A stretch of 64,000 bases of DNA from Polyporus tsugae (Eukaryota; Basidiomycota; Agaricomycetes; Polyporales; Polyporaceae): contig JAHRBS010000007.1 in NCBI GenBank assembly GCA_024305745.1, positions 1,364,001 to 1,428,000 of the forward strand, written 5' to 3'. Both the position numbers and the translations under genes were made by a program. Below, one piece after another: positions 11,083 through 23,689 of this stretch (its first letter is position 1; each line of letters opens with the position of its first letter). A model generated the notes under the pieces. The model saw only the letters and a program-made list of their open reading frames with translations. It had not been told where the DNA came from and did no database searches.

Positions 11083-13926
11083 TTACACCCTAAGGCCTGC
11101 GACTGAACGAGCTTCCTGTTGGTTAAGTTGCCATGAGATTCCAGATCCATTGTAGAACTCATCAACGTCCTCTTCCTGCAAAAGCCTGAGTACTGTGCTA
11201 AAGCAGAGATGACAGCACTCACGGAATCCAGGTTCAGTATGATTGTGATTTGCTGTAATCGCACAAATTTCTCTCGAATGTCGCCAAAGACGGTTTGAGA
11301 CGAGAGGTAAGCCGTGATCGCACGCAAATCATGGTCAAATCGGATGGCCCCGAGCTATGGAGATCCAATAAGCGATTGGAATAAGGTCGACAAAGGTATG
11401 CTCACTTCGCTATACTTCAAGCCAATCATAAACTTTTCCCATGGGCGGACCAACACGTCAAGAGCTAGCCCAAAGAACAGTCGGAAGTTGCTTTCAGTAA
11501 AAGCATCCTAGAGGCGATGGTTATGAACGACCTACAGAATGAACTTAAATGTCACCTACCTTATACCCATCAATCAGTGCTTCCCAAGCTTTGACAAATC
11601 GTTTCCTAACAGTGTCCTGAAGCTCCGCAGCAGCGTAGGTATCGTCATCCAAGACATAGGATGTATCCTTGTAGATGTCACCTATGAATGTGCGCAGCTT
11701 CGGGCGAAGGAGTTGATTAAACAGCTGTTCTACTCCAGCCTGCTAAACTTTTAATGATACTGGGAACCTCGAAGTGAGGCACTGTACTCACCCTTAACGT
11801 CGAGCGATACTTCGGCACTAGATTGAGAAATGAGCCCAGACTGTTCTTGACAGCATCTGCTTCGGACTCCAAAAAGTGTTGCGATATCAGGGCAGACTGG
11901 GACAAATCTTTCACAAGACGCTCCATATGAGAGGATGATATCTCCAGATCGTTCAGCAAGATCTGTCATGTCACGCAAGTGAAGATAAGGACGAGCGAAG
12001 CAGCGATGTTGCACCTACTATGAATGCTAGCCGATTCTCACGTTCCACCTTGTCTCCACGTGCACCAGGCCCCGCAGCTCCACCTTTGTAGACGTTGTCA
12101 AGCTTGAGTTTGATCACTCGCGCGTAGTTCTTGTCCATGACTTCTCGGAGGAGATCCGATGTGCGCTCAACGGTCCTTACGGAGGCGGTGGTTAACATGC
12201 GCGAGAAGACCAGCTTCAAGATGTAAAATGCGTCGTCGGGCGTCGTCGTCGAAATGGGATGTTGCGACAAATCGGGAGTTGAAAGTTGGTGAGCCTGTTT
12301 ACAACCTGATGAGCTATGGAGCCTCGCAAGAACCATGCGAATGGCACCTTGTCGATGACAGATCGAGCGTACCAGACCTCCATAGGAGTGTAACATGTCG
12401 CCAACATGTCCTCAAACACTTGGCTCGCCCGTGACTTCTCCAATATTTGCACGCATTCCGGTAGGTCGGAGTGCTGACCCTGAGCCTGTCCTGAAGGATC
12501 ACTTGGAAGTTGAGAGTGCGCAAGAATACCGGTGTCGATCGTATGATCCACTCCTAGATTAGACTCCTCCTGTCGGCCAGAGATTAATGACGACCTCACA
12601 TTCCGATTAAGATTGAGATGGTTACCTTCGTCCTATCATGCATGAACTTACGGAACAAACCCCATCGGCCGCTCATACCTGCGGCCTCGGTGAGCACCTT
12701 GTCTATCTCACGGGGGTCTGATGTATCATCCTCCTCTACGTTGGCCGACGACGGTTGCCTCTGGATACCTGAAGACATCGGACGGGTGATGTCGGATAGC
12801 TAAGCTAATACGTAAGGACATAGAGTCCTCGTCAAAAGCGGATAGGCAAACCTTCCGTTGTATAGACCTCTCTTCTTTCCATCCTTCGAGTAGATCCTTC
12901 ACCACGCGATCGGCTTCCTGGAGCAAGCGATCCAAAACGAGACCCATCTTGCCAAGGCCATAGTATTTCTCCACGACAGGTTGGTGCTGATCCACGATTA
13001 GAGCGATGCTCTCGAACAGGGCAGTCAAGGCGGTGATGTAGTACAGAGGGGACGATGCTATAGAAGTGAGACAAGATTGAGCAAGAAGGGTAGAGAAACA
13101 ACATACTTTTGGCTGAAGCAGGTGCGCGGACCTTGACAAGTTCGACGACAAAGGAGGCATAAGCCTGGAGGCCCTCTTCCTCCCACCCAATCGCAGGGAA
13201 TAGCTTGAAAAAGCGACTCGTTGCTGTAGCATCCCGTGCTGTGGAAGCGCTCTCGAATTCGTGTTGAAAGACTGCGAGGAGCTGTTCCCGGGCCGCTTGC
13301 AACGTCTGTGCCGGAGGAAGATGATGTTCTGCGGTGGGCTAGGAACAGGTGGACGGTTAGAGTGTGAGGGGGGAGGAGGACAAGGGTGCGGGCGTACAAC
13401 GACAGCCTCAGCGAACGGGCCAGATAAAACATTAGCCGGGAGCACCATCGCTCTCGCACACTGACGGGTCGCAGACTCCCAGTCCCGTTGTTCGATGGAG
13501 TTCTGCAAGGCGGAAAGGGATAACTGTTGATGCTATTGCGTGGGTATTACATACATGGAACAAAACTTGGTGTCCAGATACCTTTAGTTCTATGATTTGA
13601 CTGACTCGCTCGGAAGCTTCCCGTACCCTCTTCATCTCCTCATCTAAGGACTGGACCCGCCCGCCAACGTGCTGAGCTGTCCGCGCGGTGTACGAGACTG
13701 TCTGGTGCAGTAACCGAGTTTCTTCAGCCAACGCATCCAGCTGTGGGCCCAGAGATTGTATATTGCTCAAGGAAGCAGAAATGGGCTCATAGGCAGACAA
13801 GAGGTCGGTTAGTGAAGTAGACAAGTCCGATTCGTGCGACTGAAGAACAGACAAGGCCTCGAGGATATCGGGTAACGTCGCTAGTCGCTGAGGGTTAGGG
13901 ATGGATATTGAAGCCTGGTATGTCAT
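11083..13926 (-). CDS. COG4: Conserved oligomeric Golgi complex subunit 4 (COG4)
   Basis: COG4 is a core subunit of the COG tether, which holds intra-Golgi retrograde vesicles and binds SNAREs and Sly1. Exons: complement(join(11083..11175, 11223..11354, 11406..11507, 11560..11742, 11792..11962, 12019..12294, 12348..12569, 12626..12799, 12852..13057, 13107..13338, 13398..13523, 13582..13926)), 753 residues, near the usual 750-790. Diagnostic blocks are an N-terminal coiled coil containing SYTARTAQHVGGRV, then WESATRQCARAM, SSPLYYITALTALFESIA, VWYARSVIDKA, TTPDDAFYIL, RPKLRTFIGDIYKD and the C-terminal SQTVFGDIREKFVRLQQI with EEDVDEFYNGSGISW. All introns are GT-AG, 47-60 bases, with consistent phases. 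The ATG at 13926 is the first in the conserved frame. An upstream open stretch at 13,923-14,111 cannot be spliced to it in phase, so I left it out. The 3' end faces VPS2 with 67 bases between stops. Confidence 0.95.
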
Positions 13927-14292
13927 CCCGCAATGTGGACGAGGACGAAGTAAGATCTAGAGAGGGGGGGGGGGTCGTTGCAAGAGTGTAACTTACTCGG
14001 ACTCAAGCTTGTTGCTCGAGCGCCTATCCGAAGTACTGGCCGCGGGGCTTCGGCCCGTGAGTAATTGGGTAGGTTCGGCCGATTCGCGAATGATGATACA
14101 ACGTCGTTCATAAGTTACTAGTTACTTGTCGAACACAAGGTACACAGTTACACATCATACTACGGCAGATGGAAGACACGCGATCGTCGGGAAACTGGCA
14201 ACTATTCCGAGCCCACTGTGCATCTCCAAACCGTTTGATCTGTCCTTCTACACCAATGCTTTCATGACAGTTGCAATCTACGCGACATGAAA

Positions 14293-16093
<1,801 letters not shown>

Positions 16094-16855
16094 GTTTGGC
16101 AGTAGGAGGTGTGGTAAGAGGGAAGGAGAGCTGGTCGTCGAGGGAGAGCACCGCTCCAGGGTCGATCGATGAGGCTCTGCTTTCCTGCTTGCCTTATATG
16201 GCATTCACATACCGATCCGTATCAATATTTGGCGCGTCTAGTCTCGCTCCGATCACGCCCGTGACTGTGAGGAGTCGTCGACTACTACATGCCAGATGAA
16301 ACCGTGATTTCGTGCGAGAAATGCCGTGTCCGCAGGGAGGGGCGGTGGTCCAACATGTAGCGGATGAATGGGGTAGTGTCTCAACCAAAATATGATATAC
16401 TACTCGGAAGCCAAGCGGTCCGTCGCGCGTGCGGGGCTGGGGGGTGTTTCTCAAGTGCAGGGTTTGTCACGTTTTCGGCCAGATGAAATGCGTCACATGT
16501 GACATAACCCGTGGGTCACGGAGGGGCTGAAAAAGGCTGAAAACTGCGATCGTCGACGAACCACATCAGCAAAACTGGTTTGGGGATTGTAAGGACCTGT
16601 AACTTTCATAGGAATCTGCAGCAATTCGTAGACGTGAGTAGATGGGCAACAATATCCTATAGTCTCGCATCTGCCATCAGCAAAACTGCAGGCACGGGAT
16701 GGGCGTGCTTCAGCGGGCTTGAACTTGAATGTGCTCAAATAAGTACAATTTGGCCATCAGCAAAAGTGAAAAGATGTCCGCCGGGTGCGCGGACATTGCC
16801 TCCTGCGCTCGTAAGCGTGGATATGGGACACTGTCCGATTTTGGAGAGAGGAAGG
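16094..16855. promoter_or_regulatory. Intergenic region upstream of the MAP kinase, bordering the transposon nest
   Basis: This 760-base stretch holds the MAP kinase 5' leader and promoter. No other gene is supported. The undecamer CATCAGCAAAA occurs three times in the same orientation, at 16564, 16675 and 16755, each followed by CTG or GTG. The region ends where a Gypsy LTR begins at 16856. I could not assign the repeats to a known factor. Confidence 0.45.
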
Positions 16856-17029
16856 TGTTACGACTGGCCATCGAGTAAGGACCAGGGAGACTTATGAGAC
16901 GAGCAAGGGCGTCGACAAGCACTTGTGCAGCGAGAGCGGAGCAAGGCTCAATGGTCAGGGCTGGAGACAAGATGTGTTGAGCGAAGTATCTAACAAGCGA
17001 AATACAGCGAGGCTTACCTAGAGACAAGA
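16856..17029 (-). repeat. Gypsy-0 3' LTR, left fragment
   Basis: It begins TGTTACGACTGG and matches, with divergence, the end of the Gypsy LTR at 41,306-41,751. It stops at the CAAGA target duplication at 17025-17029, and the LTR resumes at 23,420. Confidence 0.85.
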
Positions 17030-17562
17030 TGATGAACTCGAGGCTGTGAGGGCAAGGGTTCCGACTGTAAGTCAAACGCAGAGAGATCTTCAGTCAGTGA
17101 GTGAACGACTAGATTGTATGTTATCAAGTACCTGTAAGTCAAACACAGAGAGACTAAGGTAAAGTTAGTAACTACAAGTAAGAGAGAGGCAAGTATAGTA
17201 CTTACTCTTCAGTCAGTGAGTGAACGACTGAAGAGCAGGAGCAGAGAATGCAGTCCTTATATACTACAGTAGGGAGTGCATGAGTAAGCGATAAAGAAGT
17301 CACATGTATGCATGAGTAAGACAATGAGTAAAGGATTGTGCAATATTGCACCATAGAGTGAGTAAGCATAGAACTACCTAGACTATTCTAGAGCAGTATG
17401 GATTGTCCAAGAAGATTCCAGACGTCTCCGGACCTCTACAACAATAGTATGAGAGAGAAACCTAAATATGGTAAGTAAGATGCATAGCATTGACTAAGCG
17501 CCATGTGGTCGCATAGCCTCGTGTCCGGATAAGTCTGTACCCTAATAGCTCAAAGTCCAACA
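17030..17562 (-). repeat. Copia-1 3' LTR
   Basis: It runs from TGATGAACTCGAGG to GTCCAACA. It pairs with the LTR at 22884-23414. It contains several internal short repeats of the type CAGTCAGTGAGTGAACGAC, at about 17,092 and 17,212. Confidence 0.92.
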
Positions 17563-17589
17563 CTCCCACTCAATCCATGCAGCGATGAA

Positions 17590-20500
17590 TCAAGCACCAA
17601 GGCCAACACCATCACAGAACTTCTCGATGATCAAAAACGGAATGTTCTTTGTGAGGGCATCAGCAAGTTCGTCTTCCGAAGCGACATGAAAGATGTCAAC
17701 TTGACCCGCTGCGTAGAACTTGCGGATGAAGTGATACCAAACTTCCACATGCTTGGTTCGACGTTCCACAACTGGATTGACAGTGAGGAAGATCATGCCT
17801 CGGTTGTCGACAAAGAGAGGAGTGGGGAAGTCCATCTCATATCCAAGTTCAGTGGAGAAAGTCCTGAGCCATGCCATCTGACAACAAGCGTCGGAGGCCG
17901 CTTTGTACTCCGCTTCAGTCGAGGAAAGCGAAATAGTAGGCTGACACCTTGAGACCCAAGAAATGGCAGCACCGGCCATCAAGAAGAGCATGCCCGAAGT
18001 AGAATGCCGATCGTCCTTGTCTTCGGCCCAGTCTGAGTCTGAGTAAGCGACCAGACCATCATTGGAAGCACCTTTATAACGAATCTTGAAAGACTTGGTC
18101 CCTTGCAAGTAGCGCAGGATGTAACAGGCATAGTTCCAGTGGTCAGGTGATGGATTGGAAAGGTAGCGCGAAAGACGAGTCACGGCAAAGGAAATGTCTG
18201 GTCGCATTCCGAGCATGGCGTACATGAGACTGCCAATGAGGCTCTGATAACACTTCCAGTCGGCATTGGATGCAACTCCGTTGTAGCTGACAAGAACTGC
18301 TCCAGCAGGAAGGGGAGTATGCGACGGATTACAGTCAGCCATATGGAACTGCTCAAGAACAGACTGGATGTACTCTTCCTGGTCAATGTCAATAATGCGA
18401 AGAGCGCGATCACGACAAATGCGAAGACCAAGGAAGCGCTGTACTGGACCTAAGTCTACCATCTTGTACTGTCTGCTGAGCGTCCGTTTGACGGTCTTGA
18501 TGTGATTCCTGTCGTCGCCAAACATAAGTAGATCGTTGACATAAAGAACCACAATGGTGACTGAGTTCCCCCTCTGTCGCCGATATACGTATACACCGGC
18601 ATCGGAGTACGTCCGTGTAAAGCCCAGGTTGAGAAGGGATTGGTGGATCTTCACGTTCCATTGACGTGATGCCTGCTTAAGACCATAGATAGCCTTCTTA
18701 AGTAGACAGACGTAATCCTCCTTTCCAGGAATGGCCCAACCTTCAGGTTGTTCCATGTAGATCTCTTCCTCAAGATCACCATTCAGAAATGCGGTTTTGA
18801 CGTCCATGGCTTCCATCTCCCAGTCCTCAAGCAAAGTGTGTGCTGTAAGGTACTGGATAGATTCATACCGCGCGATGGGAGAGAAGGTTTCATTATAGTT
18901 CTCCCCCCATATCTGGGTGAAACTGCGTGCAACCAAACAAGCCTTAAGACGACCGTTGTGCTTCTTGTTGTAGACCCAACGACAAGAGACAACAGGTTTG
19001 TCCTTAGGGCCAGGAACCAGAATCCAGGTCTTGTTCTCCATAAGGGAGTCGTACTCTGCCTTCTCTGCAGCATGCCACTGGTCTGACTTGGGCGAGCGCA
19101 AGGCATTGTAACAATTACGAGGAACACCTGGTTTGTACTGTGCAGCATTCAAGAAGAGGTTAATGAATGCCGCTTCCGCTTCATCTGGATCAGCAGGTAG
19201 AGGATCGTCAAGGGGAAGGGGAGGCTCGACATTTCCATCAGGACGAGTACGTGCATCGACCTGAGAGGGACAATCAAAGCCTTCAGCCTCAGCGTTATCC
19301 TTCTTCCAACGATCATTCCGACCAGCCCCCTCTCGCTGCAAACATCGGGGAGGTACTCCCACTGGAGGGTGATGAGAGCGCGAGTGACGAGGAGCTTGAG
19401 GAACGACGGGTGGTGGATCCTGCTGTTCAGCAGGTTCTGGTTCTGGTTGTTTGTTTGGTGCAACCTCAGGTTCAGGTTGAACAGGAGGTTGTGCGGGACC
19501 AACATCAGGATGGATGTCGGCTGGCAGTGGTATCTCGAGTTCAGGGACTCGATCATCACTGTCTGAGGAAGAGTCTGAATCAGACAAACTGGAGTCGTCC
19601 GAATGATGACCTGGGAACGGACTATCCCCTGGGGTAACAGGGCGATTGCCGTGTTCCTTACGTGCAGGAAAGACACTCTCATTGAAGATCACATTGCAAG
19701 ATACAATGAAGGAGTGCTGCGCTGGGTTCCAGAAAATGTATCCCTTGGTACCAGCAGCGTAACCAACAAATGTCATCTCGAGTGCCTTCTTCTCGAGTTT
19801 ATGACAATGGGCCTTTTGCACGTGAACAAAGGCTTTACAGCCAAACACCCTAAAGTACGAGATGTCTGGGGCTTTGCCACTCCAGAGCTCGATGGGTGTA
19901 TGCCACTTGTGGCGACGCATCGGTTGACAATTGTACAGATGGACGGCACAGGCAACAGCAAGTTCCCAGAAACTGTGACTAAGGCCGGCTTGGTGAAGCA
20001 TTGCCATTGCCTTGTCTGTGATGGTACGGTTCCAGCGTTCAGCGCGTCCATTCTGTTGTGGCGAGTCAGGTGTTGACTTATGGTGCTCGATCCCATGTGT
20101 CTTCAGAAGCTCAGTGAACTCCTTTGACGTATATTCCGTTCCTCGATCAGAGCAAACCCTCTTGATCTTGTGACCAGTCTGATTCTCAGCCCAAGCCTTG
20201 AACTTCAAGAACGATTTGTGCGCTTCGTTCTTGTGCTTAAGGTAGTATGCGACACCAAGACCAGAGTAGTCATCAATGAAAGAGACGAAGTAGAGGTTCT
20301 TGCCATTGACCGATTGAGTGTGCATTGGTCCATCCTCATTGGTGTGAATGAGTTTGAGAGGACGAGTAGCATGCTTCTGAGATGGAGGGAACGGAAGACA
20401 GTGGGATTTGCCCCACGCGCAGCCTTCACAGACTTCAGCATTGGTGGGCTTGGGATCGATAGTTGGAGCACCTTTGGTTTTAGTCGGCAACTGCTTCATA

Positions 20501-20817
20501 GCTTCCTCACTCAGATGTCCAAGTCGACGGTGCCATGTCTGGTAGTCCGTGACTGCAGGATGGACAGAGGAGTCTAGCACGAGTTCCGCCTTGATCTCAA
20601 GGACCATGTTATAGACATTCGAGCGAGCGACGTACTCAGCTTCGAGTATCTTGGTTCCAAGAGTAATTGTCGAGTCCGATTGTGGCAGGCTCACTAACCG
20701 CCGTGTATAAATACACATTCGCTTGGCACTCTGAACAAGAGTATGGCCTTTTTGCTCAACAGAACCTGTGGCGAATAGCCTGCACCCAACCTGAGGAACG
20801 TAGATGACGTTGTTCAA
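17590..20817 (-). pseudogene. Copia-1 pol (integrase, reverse transcriptase, RNase H), inactivated
   Basis: The long open frame encodes, in order, the GAG-pre-integrase zinc motif (HRRLGH ... CEGCAWGKSH) and the integrase core with FIDDYSG and the later NGRAERWNRT block. A Pro/Glu-rich linker follows, then reverse transcriptase (LYVNDLLMFGDD) and RNase H (SLSSTEAEYKA) with the copia-type end DALTKN. The frame has no stops for over a thousand codons, but the usual YVDD catalytic box reads YVND (codon AAC for expected GAC), which should remove a metal-binding aspartate. The frame lacks its own ATG: its left boundary is the place where gag-pol shifted frame, near 20,820. It was once one polyprotein with the gag at 20,814-21,908. 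Confidence 0.9.
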
Positions 20818-21908
20818 CTCAGTCTCAACCGATCATCAACACGAACACGACCTCGAACTGTCCCAGCACCTAAGCCATGGATTTGAGTGCCATTGGCCAC
20901 GGTTGAGAAGAGCATGGGAGTATTGAAAGGTTTGTAGGTCGAGAAGTCGTTCATGTTGAATGTAATGTGCTCTGATGCATCTGAATCCATCAGCCAAGTT
21001 GTTGAGTTGTATCCCTCAAGGGCCGAAGCCACAACATAGTGGGATGCAATGATCAATTGTGAAGACTCAGCAGCGGATGTAGTTACAAGTACAGAAGCGA
21101 CATTGTCTGTGGTGTTAGCATTATGAGCATGCGAGGTGCCTTTGCCTTTGTCCTTTTTGCCATTGTTATTCCCCCCATTCTTCAGTTTCTTGTCGGGATA
21201 CTTCTTCCAACAAGAAGACTCATCATGCGTCTTACCGCCACAGTGACCACAAGGGCCTTTCTTCTTGGGCTTGGTAGTAGACACGCGAGAGGCCGAAGAA
21301 CCAATGGAGCCAGTCTTCCGCACACTTTCCTCGGAGACAGTCTTGTTGATGACCGTTTCGACCTTCAAGTCTTTCAACTCGATGGACGAGAGGAGGCCAG
21401 AGATGAGGGTGCGGTAAGACTCAGGGATCTTGGAGAGAACGAGGAGGGCCTTCATGTTCTCTTCCAACTTGAGTCCGCCATCAGCAATGTCCTTCAGGCG
21501 AGCCTCAAGGCGACTGAGCTGATCCTTGAGTGGCTTCTGATCCGAGAGACGTTCCATTCCGATAACTGCCTCAAACTTGCTCCAGGTGTCCGCAGCATCA
21601 GTCTTGCCGAGCTGGGACTTGAGGGTGGCCCACATCTCGTGAGGCTTCTTGGGGTTGTCTGCATCATCGAAGAGATGACAATGGAGGTCCTTGTCAGTGC
21701 GCATGACAATTGCACCGGTAGCCTTGTTTACGAGGTCAGCGCGCCTTTGAGCAGCTGTCGCGTCTGCGGGTGTGGTTCCCAGATCAGACTTGACAATGTC
21801 CCAGGCACCAACCATGATGAGGAAACCCTTCATCTGGGCAGACCAGTTAGGATACTGAGCGGAGGTTGCAAGGAGGGGAATGGAGTCAGCTTTGACGTTA
21901 TCTCCCAT
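20814..21908 (-). pseudogene. Copia-1 gag and protease, inactivated
   Basis: The likely start is the ATG at 21906-21908 in a strong ACCATGG context (MGDNVKADSIPLL). The frame is also open further upstream to about 22,193, but without an ATG. It encodes a Copia gag, a CCHC zinc knuckle (CGHCGGKTHDESSC) and the protease. The protease active site reads DSDAS where the related copy at 62.4-63.6 kb reads DSGAS, a single G-to-A change. Near 20,826 four bases present in that related copy are missing, throwing the frame out so that gag ends 14 bases into the pol frame. A further gag-like stretch upstream (22,127-22,360) lies in another frame. Confidence 0.88.
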
Positions 21909-22193
21909 GGTGACAGTAAGGAGGAAGAAGTCGTCGTCATCAGAGGTAAAGGATGGAGTTTCGAGAGGAGGGAGTTCTATGCTGAGTTGCGCAGGTGAGG
22001 ACGAAGGAGAGTATGCGAGGAAAGTGGTTTCTTCACCGGTTGGAGCGGGAAGAGGAGGAAGATCCGACAGAGACCTTGGAGAGGATTCTTGGAGAGCTGA
22101 AATGGGTTCCCAAGCAGTTTCAAAATCTACGCTAGGTAGCTCTCCACAGAAGTCATAACGTGAGGGCAGGGTGTAGTAGCACAGGGATACCAA

Positions 22194-22871
22194 CCAGGAT
22201 TGTTTGATTCCTCGTCGTAGTGGTAATCCTGCCGCTCGTCGAGGTCAAAGACATGAGGAAAGTTGACACAATCAGGACCTGATGACGTTGAATTGGAGTC
22301 TTCGTCAACAAGGTTCTCGACCTCTGATCCCGAAGAGTGGTCTGTCGGAACCGGATCCAAAACAGCCTAGAGATTTGAAGTGTGATGTAGGAAGGGAGAG
22401 CTCTGTGCACAAGAGCGACGTAGATGGGAACACCTATTGAGGAGTGCCAAACTACAAGGAAGTTGGAGTTCCCTGCAGCCCAGATAGAAGTCGCCAACTA
22501 TGCCCGTGAAGTCTAGATAGTGTATGTAAAAGGCTATAGTAAGGAGGGTCCGAACGGTTGTCCTCCAGTCCTAACGACACTAATTGTCGCCGGTACAAGA
22601 GCTGGCGGGCGCAAGTGCGTGGCCTGGCTCAGGGATGCCTGAAACCTGTGTGCCTCGAAAGCACAATAGGTGGTACAGAGGGATATACAACTACTAGATA
22701 AAAGTGCTCAGGGGCACGGTGTGTGCAAAGTCACCCTGGCAGCAGTGTCGGCGGGCACAGTCAAGAGCTAGAGGAAAGTGGGGGATGAGTGCACAGAGTG
22801 AGAGCAGTGGAAGTCGACAAAAGAGTTGCGCGCGCGAGGAGAGAGTCGACGAGTGACAAGGTCAGAGCGCA
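22194..22871 (-). other. Copia-1 5' leader
   Basis: Internal leader between the primer-binding site and gag. Part of it (about 22,140-22,290) is conserved with the plus-strand copy near 62,205-62,340 and once coded a FDLDERQDYHYDEESN-like stretch, now frame-shifted from gag. Nothing else is recognised. Confidence 0.5.
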
Positions 22872-22883
22872 GGGCTCATAACC
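22872..22883 (-). other. Copia-1 primer-binding site (half-tRNA iMet type)
   Basis: On the minus strand GGTTATGAGCCC follows the 5' LTR with no gap. It is the complement of GGGCTCATAACC, the anticodon arm of initiator tRNA-Met, the same type of site used by Drosophila copia, whose primer is a tRNA-iMet 5' half. An identical site is present in Copia-2. Confidence 0.82.
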
Positions 22884-23414
22884 TGATGAACTCAAGGCTG
22901 TGAGGGCAAGGGTTCCGACTGTAAGTCAAACACAGAGATCTTCAGTCAGTGAGTGAACGACTAGATTGTATGTTATCAAGTACCTGTAAGTCAAACACAG
23001 AGAGACTAAGGTAAAGTTAGTAACTACAAGTAAGAGAGAGGCAAGTATAGTACTTACTCTTCAGTCAGTGAGTGAACGACTGAAGAGCAGGAGCAGAGAA
23101 TGCAGTCCTTATATACTACAGTAGGGAGTGCATGAGTAAGCGATAAAGAAGTCACATGTATGCATGAGTAAGACAATGAGTAAAGGATTGTGCAATATTG
23201 CACCATAGAGTGAGTAAGCATAGAACTACCTAGACTATTCTAGAGCAGTATGGATTGTCCAAGAAGATTCCAGACGTCTCCGGACCTCTACAACAATAAT
23301 ATGAGAGAGAAACCTAAATACGGTAAGTAAGATGCATAGCATTGGCTAAGTGCCATGTGGTCGCATAGCCTCGTGTCCGGATAAGTCCGTACCCTAATAG
23401 CTCAAAGTCCAACA
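22884..23414 (-). repeat. Copia-1 5' LTR
   Basis: The right-hand LTR of the element (5' LTR in its own orientation), from TGATGAACTCAAGG to GTCCAACA, followed by the TSD CAAGA at 23415-23419. It should contain the element's promoter. Confidence 0.92.
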
Positions 23415-23419
23415 CAAGA

Positions 23420-23686
23420 GGTCGAAACTGAGGTCTCCAGGTAGTGAAGTACAGGTCCTTATGTATGTACAGAGGACAATGGGAAACTAGGACAATAGGT
23501 GACTATAGATAGGGTGAACAATAGGAACAGAACAATAGTGACAATGGACAATAAGGAGCTATTGTGCTAATGAACAAAGAACAAGATACAATGCAATGGA
23601 GAACAATAAGTGCAACGTAAAGGGTAGATTGTCCAGAAAAGGAAACTAAGACGCTGGGTATGGGCATCAATGGGCTGTTCATAACA
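23420..23686 (-). repeat. Gypsy-0 3' LTR, right fragment
   Basis: The LTR sequence continues exactly where the left fragment stopped at the CAAGA duplication and ends in GTTCATAACA next to the polypurine tract. Compared with the intact LTR at 41,306-41,751 it shows many substitutions, so Gypsy-0 belongs to an older or different subfamily. Confidence 0.85.
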
Positions 23687-23689
23687 GCA

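Larger units (their letters stand above)
17030..23414 (-). mobile_element. Copia-1: full-length Ty1/Copia retrotransposon nested in the Gypsy-0 LTR
   Basis: A complete 6.4-kb minus-strand element with LTRs of 533 and 531 bases (TG...CA), internal gag-pol, a primer-binding site and a polypurine tract (minus-strand GAGTGGGAG next to 17,563). The 5-base target duplication CAAGA is exact at 17025-17029 and 23415-23419. Removing the element and one CAAGA restores a continuous Gypsy LTR. By eye the two LTRs differ at about seven positions plus a 2-base indel, roughly 1.3%, so the insertion is fairly recent. The coding region is disabled (see the gag and pol entries). Confidence 0.95.

Noticed and set aside
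13966..13974. G-run near 13,966 as a regulatory or structural element
   Set aside because: A single homopolymer run in an intergenic region; no further structure seen.
13923..14111. Minus-strand open frame upstream of COG4 as a possible first exon
   Set aside because: Its only good donor (CCGA/GTAAGT) leaves a phase that does not join the COG4 frame at the CATACCAG acceptor; the ATG at 13,926 suffices.
16094..16204. Upstream ATG at 16,204 as the MAP kinase start
   Set aside because: It adds a Ser/Pro-rich stretch with no family resemblance; MQRHSF at 16,093 fits a usual short N terminus. Not excluded.
17080..17240. Short repeats in the Copia-1 LTR as a CRISPR-like array
   Set aside because: Only two imperfect copies inside an LTR of a eukaryotic genome; they are LTR internal repeats.
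19167..19637. Plus-strand open frames opposite the Copia-1 and Copia-2 pol genes
   Set aside because: They mirror the low-complexity Pro/Glu or Ser-rich linkers on the other strand and show no domain of their own.
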